Source of the DNA: Leptotrichia buccalis C-1013-b
GTDB taxonomy: Bacteria; Fusobacteriota; Fusobacteriia; Fusobacteriales; Leptotrichiaceae
NCBI RefSeq assembly: GCF_000023905.1
Contig: NC_013192.1
Span: 930,001 to 994,000 of the forward strand
Direction of reading: 5' to 3'
DNA: 64,000 bases
Below are positions 36,939 to 47,400 of the stretch, piece by piece (the first letter of the stretch is position 1; the number at the start of each line of letters is the position of its first letter). Made by a program: the position numbers and the translations under genes. The notes beneath the pieces are model-generated. The model did no database searches, was not told the DNA's origin, and saw only the letters and a program-made list of their open reading frames with translations.

Positions 36939-37910
36939 ATGAAAAGATTATTGATTTTAGTGAGTGCTTTGGCATTTATGGTTTTGAGTTGTGGTAATTC
37001 TAATGGTAGTAAAGGTGGTAATGGAACTGAAAGTGGAAATGGTTCCAAGAAGTATAGAATTGGGATTACACAGATTGCGTCACATCCTGCACTTGATAGT
37101 GCAAGAGAAGGCTTTAAAGATGCTTTTAAGGAAGCAGGAGTTACAGCTGATTTTGATGAGAAAAATGCAAATGGTGAAACAGCTAATGCAAATTTAATTG
37201 CAAATAATTTTGTCGGTTCAAAAGAAGATCTGATTTATGCCATTGCAACAAATGCGGCTCAACCGGCAGCACAGGCAACAAATGACGTACCTGTTGTATT
37301 TGCAGCAATTACAGATCCAGAATCTGCAGGTATTTTAAAAAATAATGTGACTGGTGTAAGTGACAGAATGGATGTAAAACAGCAGCTGGAATTATTAAAG
37401 AAATTGAGTCCTAATGTAAAAAAAGTTGGCGTAATTTACAATTCATCAGAACAAAATTCAAAAATTCAAGTGGAAGACTTGAAAAAAGCTGCAAAAGAAT
37501 TGGGGATGAGTATTGTTGAAAAAAGTATTGTTCAAGCAAATGAAATACCGCAAGCAGCAGATAATTTGGTAAGAGAAGCAGATGCAGTTTACTTGCCTAC
37601 AGATAATCTTGTAGCATCAGTTGTGAGTTTGATTACAGATAAAGCGACAGCAGCTAAAAAAATAGTATTTGGTGCTGAAGCAGCTCATGTAAAAGGTGGA
37701 GCATTGATTACACAAGGTGTGAGCTATTATGAAATAGGAAAAGAAGCTGGTAAAATGGCAATCGATATTTTGAAAAATGGTAAAAAGCCAAGTGAAATTA
37801 AATTTAAGACAATGCCTTTAAATGAAATTGTAATAAATGAAAAGACACTTGCAGCACTTGGAATTTCATTGCCAGAAGACATAAAATCCAAAGCTAAAAT
37901 GGTTCAATAA
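36939..37910 (+). CDS. ABC transporter substrate-binding lipoprotein (TrpX-like), first copy
   Basis: A 323-residue lipoprotein (lipobox MVLSC, Cys18) of the ABC_sub_bind family. After a Gly/Ser/Asn-rich linker the periplasmic-binding fold starts with YRIGITQIASHPALDSAREGFKDAF and includes VIYNSSEQNSKIQVEDLKKA and DAVYLPTDNLVASVVSLI. These two segments are typical of the TrpX/tryptophan-type binding proteins. The ligand is uncertain; aromatic amino acids are the usual guess. It lies 40 bases before a paralogue and heads a four-gene operon with permease and ATPase. Confidence 0.88.
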   Translation: MKRLLILVSALAFMVLSCGNSNGSKGGNGTESGNGSKKYRIGITQIASHPALDSAREGFKDAFKEAGVTADFDEKNANGETANANLIANNFVGSKEDLIYAIATNAAQPAAQATNDVPVVFAAITDPESAGILKNNVTGVSDRMDVKQQLELLKKLSPNVKKVGVIYNSSEQNSKIQVEDLKKAAKELGMSIVEKSIVQANEIPQAADNLVREADAVYLPTDNLVASVVSLITDKATAAKKIVFGAEAAHVKGGALITQGVSYYEIGKEAGKMAIDILKNGKKPSEIKFKTMPLNEIVINEKTLAALGISLPEDIKSKAKMVQ

Positions 37911-37950
37911 GATTATAATATAATAACAATTGGGAAAGGAAAAAAATAAC

Positions 37951-38928
37951 ATGAAAAAAATATTATTAGTAGCAATGAGCTTATTAATGGTATTATCCTG
38001 TGGAAATAAAGGCGATAATACTGTTAGTGGGAACAAGGATTCGCAGGCATCAGATGGCAAGCAGGTCTATAAAATAGGTGTAACGCAGTTTATGGAACAT
38101 CCGTCACTTAATTTAACTAAGCAAGGATTTGAAGATGCATTTAAAGAGGCTGGAATAAAAGCTGATTTTGATGAAAAAAATGCAAACGGAGAAGTAACAA
38201 ATGCAAATTTAATTGCAACAAATTACAAGGCGGATAAAAAGGATTTAGTATTTGGAATTGCAACACCGTCAGCACAGGCATTGGCAAATAATATTACAGA
38301 TATTCCTGTGTTATTTTCAGCAGTAACTGATCCTGCAAGTGCGAAACTTCTGAATCCAAATGTGACAGGAACAAGTGACAAAGTGGAAAATATTGCGGCT
38401 CAGCTTGACTTGTTAGCAAAAATAAAACCTGGATTAAAGAAAATTGGAGTTTTATATAATCCATCAGAACAAAATTCGACTGTTCAAGTTCAGGAAATTC
38501 AAAAAATTGCTAAAGAAAAAAATATAGAAGTTGTGCTGCAAGGAATAAGCAACTTTGGAGAATTGGCTCAGGCTACTAAAAATTTACTTGGAGCAACTGA
38601 TGCGTTGTATCTTCCAACAGACAATCTTGTTGTATCTGGAGCAAACTTAATTACTTCAGAAGCGATTAATGCAAAAAAACCTGTAGTTGCAAGTGAAAAT
38701 TCCACTGTAAAACTGGGAGCGTTATTTACAATGGGGCTTGATTATTACGCATTAGGAAAAAGAACTGGAGAAATGGCAATTGAAATTCTGAAAGGAAAAC
38801 CTGTTTCTCAAATTCCTTTTGAAACTTCAAAACAAATGAAATTGTACGTAAATGAAAAAACAGCACAAGCATTAGGACTGGATGTAAAAAATTCTATGTT
38901 TAATGGGGCTGAATTTGTCAGTAAATAA
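37951..38928 (+). CDS. ABC transporter substrate-binding lipoprotein (TrpX-like), second copy
   Basis: About 325 residues from ATG at 37951, with lipobox MVLSC (Cys17). It is a clear paralogue of the preceding protein, sharing DFDEKNANGE, LYNPSEQNSTVQVQEIQKIA and DALYLPTDNLVVSGANLI. Loop regions differ, which could give a second ligand or affinity for the same transporter. AAAGGA lies 10 bases before the ATG; a TTG-started extension is not needed. Confidence 0.88.
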   Translation: MKKILLVAMSLLMVLSCGNKGDNTVSGNKDSQASDGKQVYKIGVTQFMEHPSLNLTKQGFEDAFKEAGIKADFDEKNANGEVTNANLIATNYKADKKDLVFGIATPSAQALANNITDIPVLFSAVTDPASAKLLNPNVTGTSDKVENIAAQLDLLAKIKPGLKKIGVLYNPSEQNSTVQVQEIQKIAKEKNIEVVLQGISNFGELAQATKNLLGATDALYLPTDNLVVSGANLITSEAINAKKPVVASENSTVKLGALFTMGLDYYALGKRTGEMAIEILKGKPVSQIPFETSKQMKLYVNEKTAQALGLDVKNSMFNGAEFVSK

Positions 38929-38975
38929 AAAATAAATTTTGGAGAGAATAGAAAAGAAAGAGAGAAAAAAGTTAA

Positions 38976-40121
38976 ATGAATGAATTATTAGTATTTTTGC
39001 AAAGTCTTCCAGAGGCTTTTAAAACAGGGTTTATATATTCGATAATGGTTATGGGAGTGTATTTGACTTATAAAATACTAGATTTTCCTGATATGTCAGT
39101 AGATGGAACTTTTCCATTAGGAGGATTTGTATTTGCAGCATTTGCACTTTCTAAAAACGGCTTTTTTGGAATTACAAGTCCTATTATGGGGCTTATTTTA
39201 GCGGTAATATGTGGAATGATTGCTGGTTATATTACAGGGGCATTGCACGTTTATTTAAAAATTAACGGACTACTTTCGGGGATTTTAGTAATGACGGGGC
39301 TTTATAGTATAAACTCCAGAATTGTCGGAATGCCAAATGTATTTATTTCGCCAGAGAGAAGTATTTATGAAATAATTTCGTATGAAAAGGATTTTGTGCC
39401 TTTTATAATTATGTTTGTTATTTTACTTATTTTAAAAGGTCTTTATGATTATAAAATTAAGGAAAATAAGTATATGATTAGAAGTTTGGCTACTTATACT
39501 GTTTTTGTAATAGGGTTAATTATTTATGTTGCAAATACGAAAGATGTTAAATTGATGTTAACTGTACTTATAGCTTTTGTTATAAAAATGATTATTGATT
39601 ATGTTTTGACATCAAAATTTGGATTTGCGTTAAGAGCTTTGGGAAATAATGAGCAGCTAGTTGTAAGTTTAGGGGTAAATGAGAAAAGACTTAAAATATT
39701 TGGACTTATGCTTGCAAATGGTGTTGTAGCCTTATCAGGAGCGTTATTCGCACAAAATATTAAAGTTGCAGATTTACAGTCTGGAGTAGGGACAATCGTT
39801 ATTGGACTTGCGGCAATTATTCTAGGACTTGGAGTATTGAAAAAATCTCGTATAATAAATGAAATTTCAATTGTTACAATAGGTTCTCTTATGTATTATT
39901 TTATTATAAACTTGGCGTTAATGTCAAACGGATGGACAAGAAGTCTATATGAAGGACTTCATTTCAGTGACAATATTATAAAAATACTAGAAATAAAACC
40001 AACTGATGTCAAAATTATAACAGCGATAATACTTGCGGCAATTTTATGGAACGAGCTTATTAAAAAGGCTAAAAAAGGTAAGAAAAAAGTAAAATTAATT
40101 AAGAAAGGGGAAGGGAACTAA
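38976..40121 (+). CDS. ABC transporter permease (TrpY-like), with an internal insertion
   Basis: A 381-residue inner-membrane permease of the branched-chain amino-acid/ribose type. Recognisable segments are YKILDFPDMSVDGTFPLGG near the N-terminus and LTSKFGFALRALGNNEQLV. The family is usually about 290 residues; here extra hydrophobic sequence lies between about residues 145 and 205, giving one or two added helices. The stop codon shares one base with the ATPase start. Confidence 0.88.
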   Translation: MNELLVFLQSLPEAFKTGFIYSIMVMGVYLTYKILDFPDMSVDGTFPLGGFVFAAFALSKNGFFGITSPIMGLILAVICGMIAGYITGALHVYLKINGLLSGILVMTGLYSINSRIVGMPNVFISPERSIYEIISYEKDFVPFIIMFVILLILKGLYDYKIKENKYMIRSLATYTVFVIGLIIYVANTKDVKLMLTVLIAFVIKMIIDYVLTSKFGFALRALGNNEQLVVSLGVNEKRLKIFGLMLANGVVALSGALFAQNIKVADLQSGVGTIVIGLAAIILGLGVLKKSRIINEISIVTIGSLMYYFIINLALMSNGWTRSLYEGLHFSDNIIKILEIKPTDVKIITAIILAAILWNELIKKAKKGKKKVKLIKKGEGN

Positions 40122-40906
40122 TGATAGAAATAAAAAATTTGTACAAGACTTTCTTCTCTGAACTTGGAACGGAAAAACAAGTATTTAAAGGTCTCAATTT
40201 TACAATAAATGATGGAGATTTCATAACAATTATCGGAAGTAACGGTGCTGGAAAATCAACTCTTTTAAATGTTTTAAATGGACAAATTATTCCAGACGGA
40301 GGAAACATCGTTTTAAATGGAAATGACATTACTAGTATTGAACAGCATAAAAGAGCAAAATGGATTTCACAAGTTTATCAAAATCCAACAATGGGAACAG
40401 CTCCATCAATGACGGTGCTGGAAAATCTGTCAATGGCAAAAAATAAAGGAAAACGATTTAATTTTACTTTTGGACTGGATACTAAAAATATCGAATTTTA
40501 TAAAAAACAATTAGCAACTCTCGGACTTGGACTTGAAAATCAGCTGTTTACACAAGTAGGACTTCTATCTGGTGGGCAAAGACAATGTTTATCTTTAATA
40601 ATGGCAACTTTGAACCGTCCAGACATCTTACTGCTGGATGAACACACAGCAGCACTTGACCCGCAGACTTCTGAAATAATTCTTGAAAAGACAAAGGAAA
40701 TTATTGAAAAAAATAATATAACAAGTCTTATGATAACACATAATATGCAAGATGCTATAACTTATGGAAACAGACTAATTATGCTTCATGCTGGAGAAGT
40801 AATTTTTGATATAAAAGGTGAAGAAAAGAAAAAGCTGACAGTAGAAAAATTATTGGAAATGTTTAAAACAAAAGATGCCAAATTGTCGGATAAAAATATA
40901 TTTTAA
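40121..40906 (+). CDS. ABC transporter ATP-binding protein (TrpZ-like)
   Basis: A 261-residue ATPase of the uptake system. Walker A GSNGAGKSTLLNVLNG, signature LLSGGQRQCLSLIMATL, Walker B ILLLDEHTAALDPQTSE and H-loop LMITHNMQDA are intact. DEHTAALDP, with His in place of the common Pro, is typical of this subfamily. It is translationally coupled to the permease gene and followed by a terminator. Confidence 0.92.
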   Translation: MIEIKNLYKTFFSELGTEKQVFKGLNFTINDGDFITIIGSNGAGKSTLLNVLNGQIIPDGGNIVLNGNDITSIEQHKRAKWISQVYQNPTMGTAPSMTVLENLSMAKNKGKRFNFTFGLDTKNIEFYKKQLATLGLGLENQLFTQVGLLSGGQRQCLSLIMATLNRPDILLLDEHTAALDPQTSEIILEKTKEIIEKNNITSLMITHNMQDAITYGNRLIMLHAGEVIFDIKGEEKKKLTVEKLLEMFKTKDAKLSDKNIF

Positions 40907-40912
40907 ATGTGT

Positions 40913-40940
40913 AAGGGCTGTATTTAACAGTCCTTTTTTT
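40913..40940 (+). terminator. Terminator of the TrpXYZ-like operon
   Basis: AAGGGCTGT / ACAGTCCTT with one G-T pair and a 5-base loop, then seven T residues, 6 bases after the stop. Confidence 0.85.
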
Positions 40941-41412
40941 GTGAATTTTCAATAATACTTGTCCATTTTAAAAATAAACTAAAAATTATAAGTATGTTTC
41001 TCCAGTCTGAATAAAAGGACTATATTAAAAATAAAAAAACATTGACTGATTCAAATTGATAATTTTCGTATAAAAAGAGGTTTTAATAAATTATAATGAT
41101 ATTGTTCCAATTTAAAAATTGTTTTAATATAAATTAATTTAAAATAAATATACTTCAAATTTGAAATTATTATAAAAATACTATTGACAAATTTTTTAAA
41201 TTTGATAAAATTATAAGGTACAAATTTTTTTAAGACTTTACCTATTTTTTATAAAAAACAAATATTTTTCAGGAATATCAAATAAAATACAGATAAAAAT
41301 AATAGAAAAATATTATAATTATTGGATTTAATTGATTTAATATTAGAAAAATTATAGAAAATAAAGTGTAGTTAAAAAATATAGAACATACTATCAAAGG
41401 AGAAATATTTAA
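40941..41412. other. Upstream region of the giant autotransporter gene
   Basis: About 470 bases, extremely AT-rich. The only signals seen are the promoter at 41184-41211 and a ribosome site before the ATG. The predicted leader is about 195 bases, long enough for post-transcriptional control, but no stable stem stands out. Confidence 0.4.
41184..41211 (+). promoter_or_regulatory. Autotransporter promoter
   Basis: A perfect TTGACA, 16 bases, TAAAAT. Confidence 0.6.
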
Positions 41413-44400
41413 ATGACAAATAATCTTAGGAAAATATCGCAGGATTTACGTGCGTTTGCAAAAAGAACAAAAAATTTCAAGTATACAGAATCGGCATTAA
41501 TTGCATTTTTAATGTCAGGAATGCTTTTTACTGCAAATAATTTGTTTGCGGCGCTATCAGAAGAAGAATCCAGCATAGAAAGTCAGAAACGTGTAATTTC
41601 TACATCTATAAAGGATATGAAGAAAAATTTTAAAAAAGTTAAGGCTGAAAATAATAAATCAATAAGAAGTAAAAATTTAGAACTGATCCAATTAATGGAA
41701 CAGGGAGATCATGTTGTAAAATCGCCTTGGAACAGCTGGCAATATGGGGAAAATTATTTCTACAATGACTGGCATGGAACTTATAAGGGCAGAGGGGATA
41801 AAGAGAAAAAATATCCTTATGAAGGAGTTTTTGAAAGAGGAGACAGATATGAGAGAGCTGTAAATCCATTAAGTGACAAATATGAAGAAATGCCACTTGG
41901 ATCAAGAAAAAACGCTGCTTCAAGCTCACAAAGAATGGGACTTGTTTCAGACTCATACGGACTTGTGGGAGTAAAACCTCTTTTAGAGCCAACAGTAGGA
42001 TTTAACGTAAGTGTGGCGATAAGACCGAAACAAGTGCTGAAAGGGGCAATAACAATTGCGGATAAAACACCTGCAACACCTGCACAGCCAGAAACAATAA
42101 TTTTTAACGCGCCTAATATAAGCGTAACAGCGCCAGCAGCGCCACAAGTGGAACCTGCACAAGTTACAATAAGCTCGTTGACAGTAACACCTCCGACGCT
42201 GCCTAGTATTACGTTGCCAACGCCACTTTCGTTTACACCGGCTTCACCAACAGTAAATGTAAGTATTCCAACTCCAAATTCTTTGCCAACGCTAAATTTT
42301 ACAGCAACAGGTAATGGAGATGAATCATATATGTTAGGTGGAGGTCCTGGGACATGGACTTATACAAAAGGGGCTTCATATTATGCTCCAAGTGACAGGG
42401 CGGCAGTTGCACTTATGGGTCAGGTAAGTATGAGTTCGGGAACAGTTAGCTACACGGATTCAGGTATTACTATAAATGGAAATTTGACTGGATCAGGTTC
42501 AATGGGTGGAAGCTGGAGTTTTAGTGGAACTCATAGCGTAACAGGATTTACTGGACATGCGCTTATAAAAAATACTGGAGATTATACTTCAAATATAGAC
42601 AATACAACTATAACCTTTAACAGATCGGGAGGTGCTAATTATGATGCATGGCTATTTCACACGGATGCCCATAATAGCAGCGTAGTATCTGCATTTGTCC
42701 TAGGAAGTGGAACAACAATTAATACAACGGGTAATAAATCTGTTGTATATACTTCTCAATTTCATAATGGAAATTTAAATGCTGAATTTACAAATAATGG
42801 AACTATTGATATGGGAGGTACTGAGAATATTGTATGGGTAGCATTGAATGAAAATGCAAGAAGCAGACATAAAGACAATATTTTCAGAAATGGCGGAACA
42901 ATAAAGCTGAACAGTTCTAAAAATACGTTTGCATATATAGATATGCCGACTACTATAGGAGCTATTGGTGGAAGCTGGGGTGGAAAAGGAGTTCCAGCAG
43001 GTGGTTCTGCAGGTGGAACTAATGCAGGTAATAGTAACGGTTGGGAAATAATAAGTACAGGAACGTTAGATATAGGCGGGACTCAGAATACAGGAATATT
43101 TATAAATGACAGCTGGAAATACTGGAAGGCTAAGATTGAGCTTGCTGCTGGAGATAAAACTAAAATTTCGGGAACTAAAAATATAGGAACATATTTTAAA
43201 GGCTGGGCAGATGTCTCTACTTCAAAACTTAATATGCAAATGCCTGGAGATGAAAATGTGGGAATATACCTTGAATACGCAGGTACAGCAACAGATGATG
43301 AGTTTAAGTTCACAAGCGCTTCAACATTAGATTCAGAAGGCAAGAAAAATGTTTTGATATACAATAAGGCCAGTAAGGCTAATTTTGGAACAAATGTTAA
43401 TTTAAAAGTTAATGGAAAAGAAAATGTTGGGATTGTTAATGAATCTGCACAAGATTTAGTAACTGCCGCAAAAATTGAAACCACAAAAAGCTCTGGGGAA
43501 GAATCAATTGGAATATACTCAAAAGGGACAGGTGCAACTACTAATACTGGAAATATAACTATGAAGGCTAAAAAAGTAAAAGGTATTGTAGCTGATAACT
43601 CAGGAACTATTAACAATAATGGTGGAACTATTGCTGTGGAAGGAGATGAGGTTGCAGGTGCAATTGCGATGGGGAATGGAACTGTAAATATTTCGACAGC
43701 TTCACCAAGCAATGCAACAACGATTACAGTAAAAGGAAAATCAGGACTCGGACTTTATGCAGAAAGCGGCGGTACAATTAATGCAGGTGATGTAGCAATT
43801 ACAAGTTCTGGAGGTGCCGTAAATGTTTATTCTAATGGTGGGGATATTCATTTAAGCAAAAACAATAAAAAGACTACAGTAAATGTAGGAGCTGATTCAC
43901 TTGGATTTATGAGAACGGGAAGTAAAAAGATAATATTTGATGGTGCTACAGAACTTAATGTTGCCACAGGCGGATCAGGATTTTATATAACAACATCTCC
44001 AGTTCCAACGACAGTTTCGTATCCTGTAAACATTGCTACAGAACTTACTACTGGATATTCGGGACTGAATAACTTGACTGCAAATATGAGTGCAGACTCG
44101 AACTTGGTAGTTGCTTCGTATGCACAAGCTAATTTATCTAATTTGGATCTTTCGGGATATGGTATGACTATAAATGGTACTGGGCATAAAGAATTTTTGT
44201 TGTACAGAAGTAAATTGACTCTTGATTCTCCAAAGACTTATAATGATTACAAAAAAATAGCATTATCCAGTTCATCAATTATTAATGATACAGCTATACA
44301 GACAGATAATGATGGTGTAAAACTTATGGCACAAGAAAATGATGGCGGTACTAATAAGTGGGTAACTCTGGAAAATAAGAAAACTATTGAACTAGGCGGA

Positions 44401-47400
44401 AAAAATTCGGTTGCGATGTATGCAAGTGATGGTACTATAAAAAATCATTCGGGTGCAACTATCACAATGAAAAAAGAAGGATCTGCCGCAATCTTTGGAA
44501 AGAATACAGGAAAAGGTGATACAGAGATTATAAATGATGGAGATATCCAGATTGGAGAAAAATCTGTAGGACTTTTTGCTGAAGATTATACTGAAAAGAA
44601 TCTTGAAAATGCAGGTAAAATTGCTATTGTTGGAGACAGCGGAATCGGAATGTACTACAAGGCAGGAACTTTGACGCAAGATGTAACAATGGAAAATAAA
44701 TCTGGAGCGGAGATTAGTGGAACTGAATTAGGTGGAGCAACTCCAGCGACATCTGTAAAAAGAGTTGGAATGTATTCAGAAGCTAATAGTAACAGTAACA
44801 AACTAACAGCTAAAAACTCAGGAGATATAAAAATTCTTGGAGATGGAGCAAATTCCATAAGTGATGCTAATATAGGAATGTATACGAATGCAACTGCAGC
44901 AGGAACGAATCCATTGGAAAATGCAGGAACGATTGAACTTGGAAAATATGGAATCGGAATGTATGGATGGGAGCTGGATACCAGCGGAGATATTACAGTC
45001 GGAGATGGTGGAGTTGCCATTTATTCACAAGGCGGAGATGTCAATATGGTTGCGTCTGGAACTAAAAAGATAAAAGTTGGGAAAGATGCAAGAGGAGTTC
45101 TTATTGTAGGAGATGGTCAGACTGTTACAGCCACTAACTATGAATATGAAATTGGAGATGGGTCTTACGGATTTGTTAATAGAAATTCGGGATCAACAGG
45201 AAATACATTTACAATAAGTGGTGGAAAGGCTACATTAGGAAACAAAGGTAAATTTATTTACTCAAGTGATAAAAACGGAAATATCATAAACTCAACAGAT
45301 ATGGAAATGCTAAGTACTGCAACTGATGGAGAAAACTACGGTATTTATGCTACAGGAACTGTAACTAACAGCGGGAAAATAGAATTTACTAAAGGTAAAG
45401 GGAATGTAGGTATTTATTCTACAGAAGATGGAAACATAATAAACAGTGGAAATATTGAACTGGGAGAATCTGACGCTGCAAACAAAAAATACAGTATAGG
45501 AATTATAGCAAAACCTGGAAAAGTTACAAACAGCGGAACTATCAAGATTGGAGATTCAGCTAATTCAATTGACGGAAAAGACGGAATTGGGCTGTTTGCA
45601 GACAGTGAAAACGGGAAAAATGGAGAAATCATAAATACAGGAGCGATAACTACTGAAGGAGATTCAACAATTGGTGCTTATGCAAATGCAAGTTCAAAAA
45701 TTAGTCTTGGTGCAGGTGGAGATATTACTGTAAAGGGAGATAAGACTACTGGATACTATATCGATCAAGGTACAGGAAGCAGCATTGATTCAGGTGTAAG
45801 CATAGATGTAACAGGAGATAATGCTAATGGTGTATTTGTAAATAAAGGTGGACTGACATACGAAGGGGATACGACTGTAACAGGTGATGGAGCTTACGGA
45901 TTTGTTGCAGGTAAAAATTCTACTGTAACTGCTAATGGCGGAAGCGTTACCGTGTCAGGCGCTTCGGGATCTTCAAAAGCTACAACTGGAACTGATGGAA
46001 GAGGAACTGCAGGAGTTGTTGCATTGGCAGGGGCAAATCTGACTGGTGGAAAAATGAATGTAGATGCCGATGTTACAGATGAAGGTTCTGTAGGAATATA
46101 TTCAGCTGGAAATCTTCAAATTGACAAGGCTGATATAAAAGCATACAATGGAGCAGTAAACTTCTTTGCTGATAATGGAGGAACTATCTCTGTTGGAAAT
46201 AATGGTGGCTCAAGCACAGTTGTAACAGGAACTGGTACTGACAAGGGATCACTTCTGTTCTATACTCCTGGAGGAAAAGTACTTATAAACGGGCCTATGA
46301 CCGCTACTATTGAAGGTGGAACTAAAGCTACTACCCGTGGTACTGCATTCTACTATACTGGTGGAGGGACATTAGGAAATATCGCTTCTTATACGGCATT
46401 GACACCTGGGAACGTTGCAACTTGGGCAAGAACTAACTATGGAGACGGTACAACAAGTACGCTTGGCAACTTGACATTAAATATGCAGGCTGATTCAAGA
46501 CTGTTCCTGACTCAAAAAGTTAATATGAATTTGTCAAATACGTCAGTTTCAAATTTGTTTAGCGGTCTTGCCTCAACAGAAAAGCCGACAGTAGGAGGAA
46601 GCAACGATTATAGAAGATTTATGCTTTATCAAAGTCATTTGAATGTAGATCAGGCAGTAAATCTGGATAATCCAAGCGATGACTACAATCTGCTTGAAAT
46701 CTCAAACTCAAGCATAACTAACAATAGCACGATAACAGGAACTCAAGATGGGCAAATTGGTATTGCGCAGGAAAACTCAGATCTGGCTACACCAAAATCT
46801 ACAGTAACACTTATAAATAAAGGAACTATAGATTTGTCTGGTAAAAACTCAGCTGCAATTTATGGGAAAAATGCCATTGTTGTAAATGATACTGCAGGTA
46901 TCATAAAGATAGCAAAAAGCTCGACAGGGCTATATGGATTGAGAAATACAGAGATTTATAACAAAGGAAATATCTCGGTAGGAAATAAATCGACAGGAAT
47001 GTTCTATTCAGACGTATTTACAGATCCAGTAACAAGTGCCGTAACAATATACGATACAGAAACAGGGCTTCAAAATGTAGGTACAATAACTCTTGATGAC
47101 GAAGAAGGAGTTGGAATGACATACGAACCTGGAAATATAACTGTTGCGCCAGTATTTGAAAATGCGGGGACAATTACAAGTACAAAAGATAAGAATGTCG
47201 GAATGTATGCAAAAGTCGCAAAAAATAATATTTCATACGACACAGTAAACAGCAAAGTAATCACATTTGGAGATTCTGCTTCGCTTGCTGACCCTAATGT
47301 GGCAATGTATACAAATGCAACTGGAACTGGTACAAATCCGCTTATAAATAATGGAGATATAACAATTGGAAAAAATGCCGTTGGAATATATGGATTTGAA

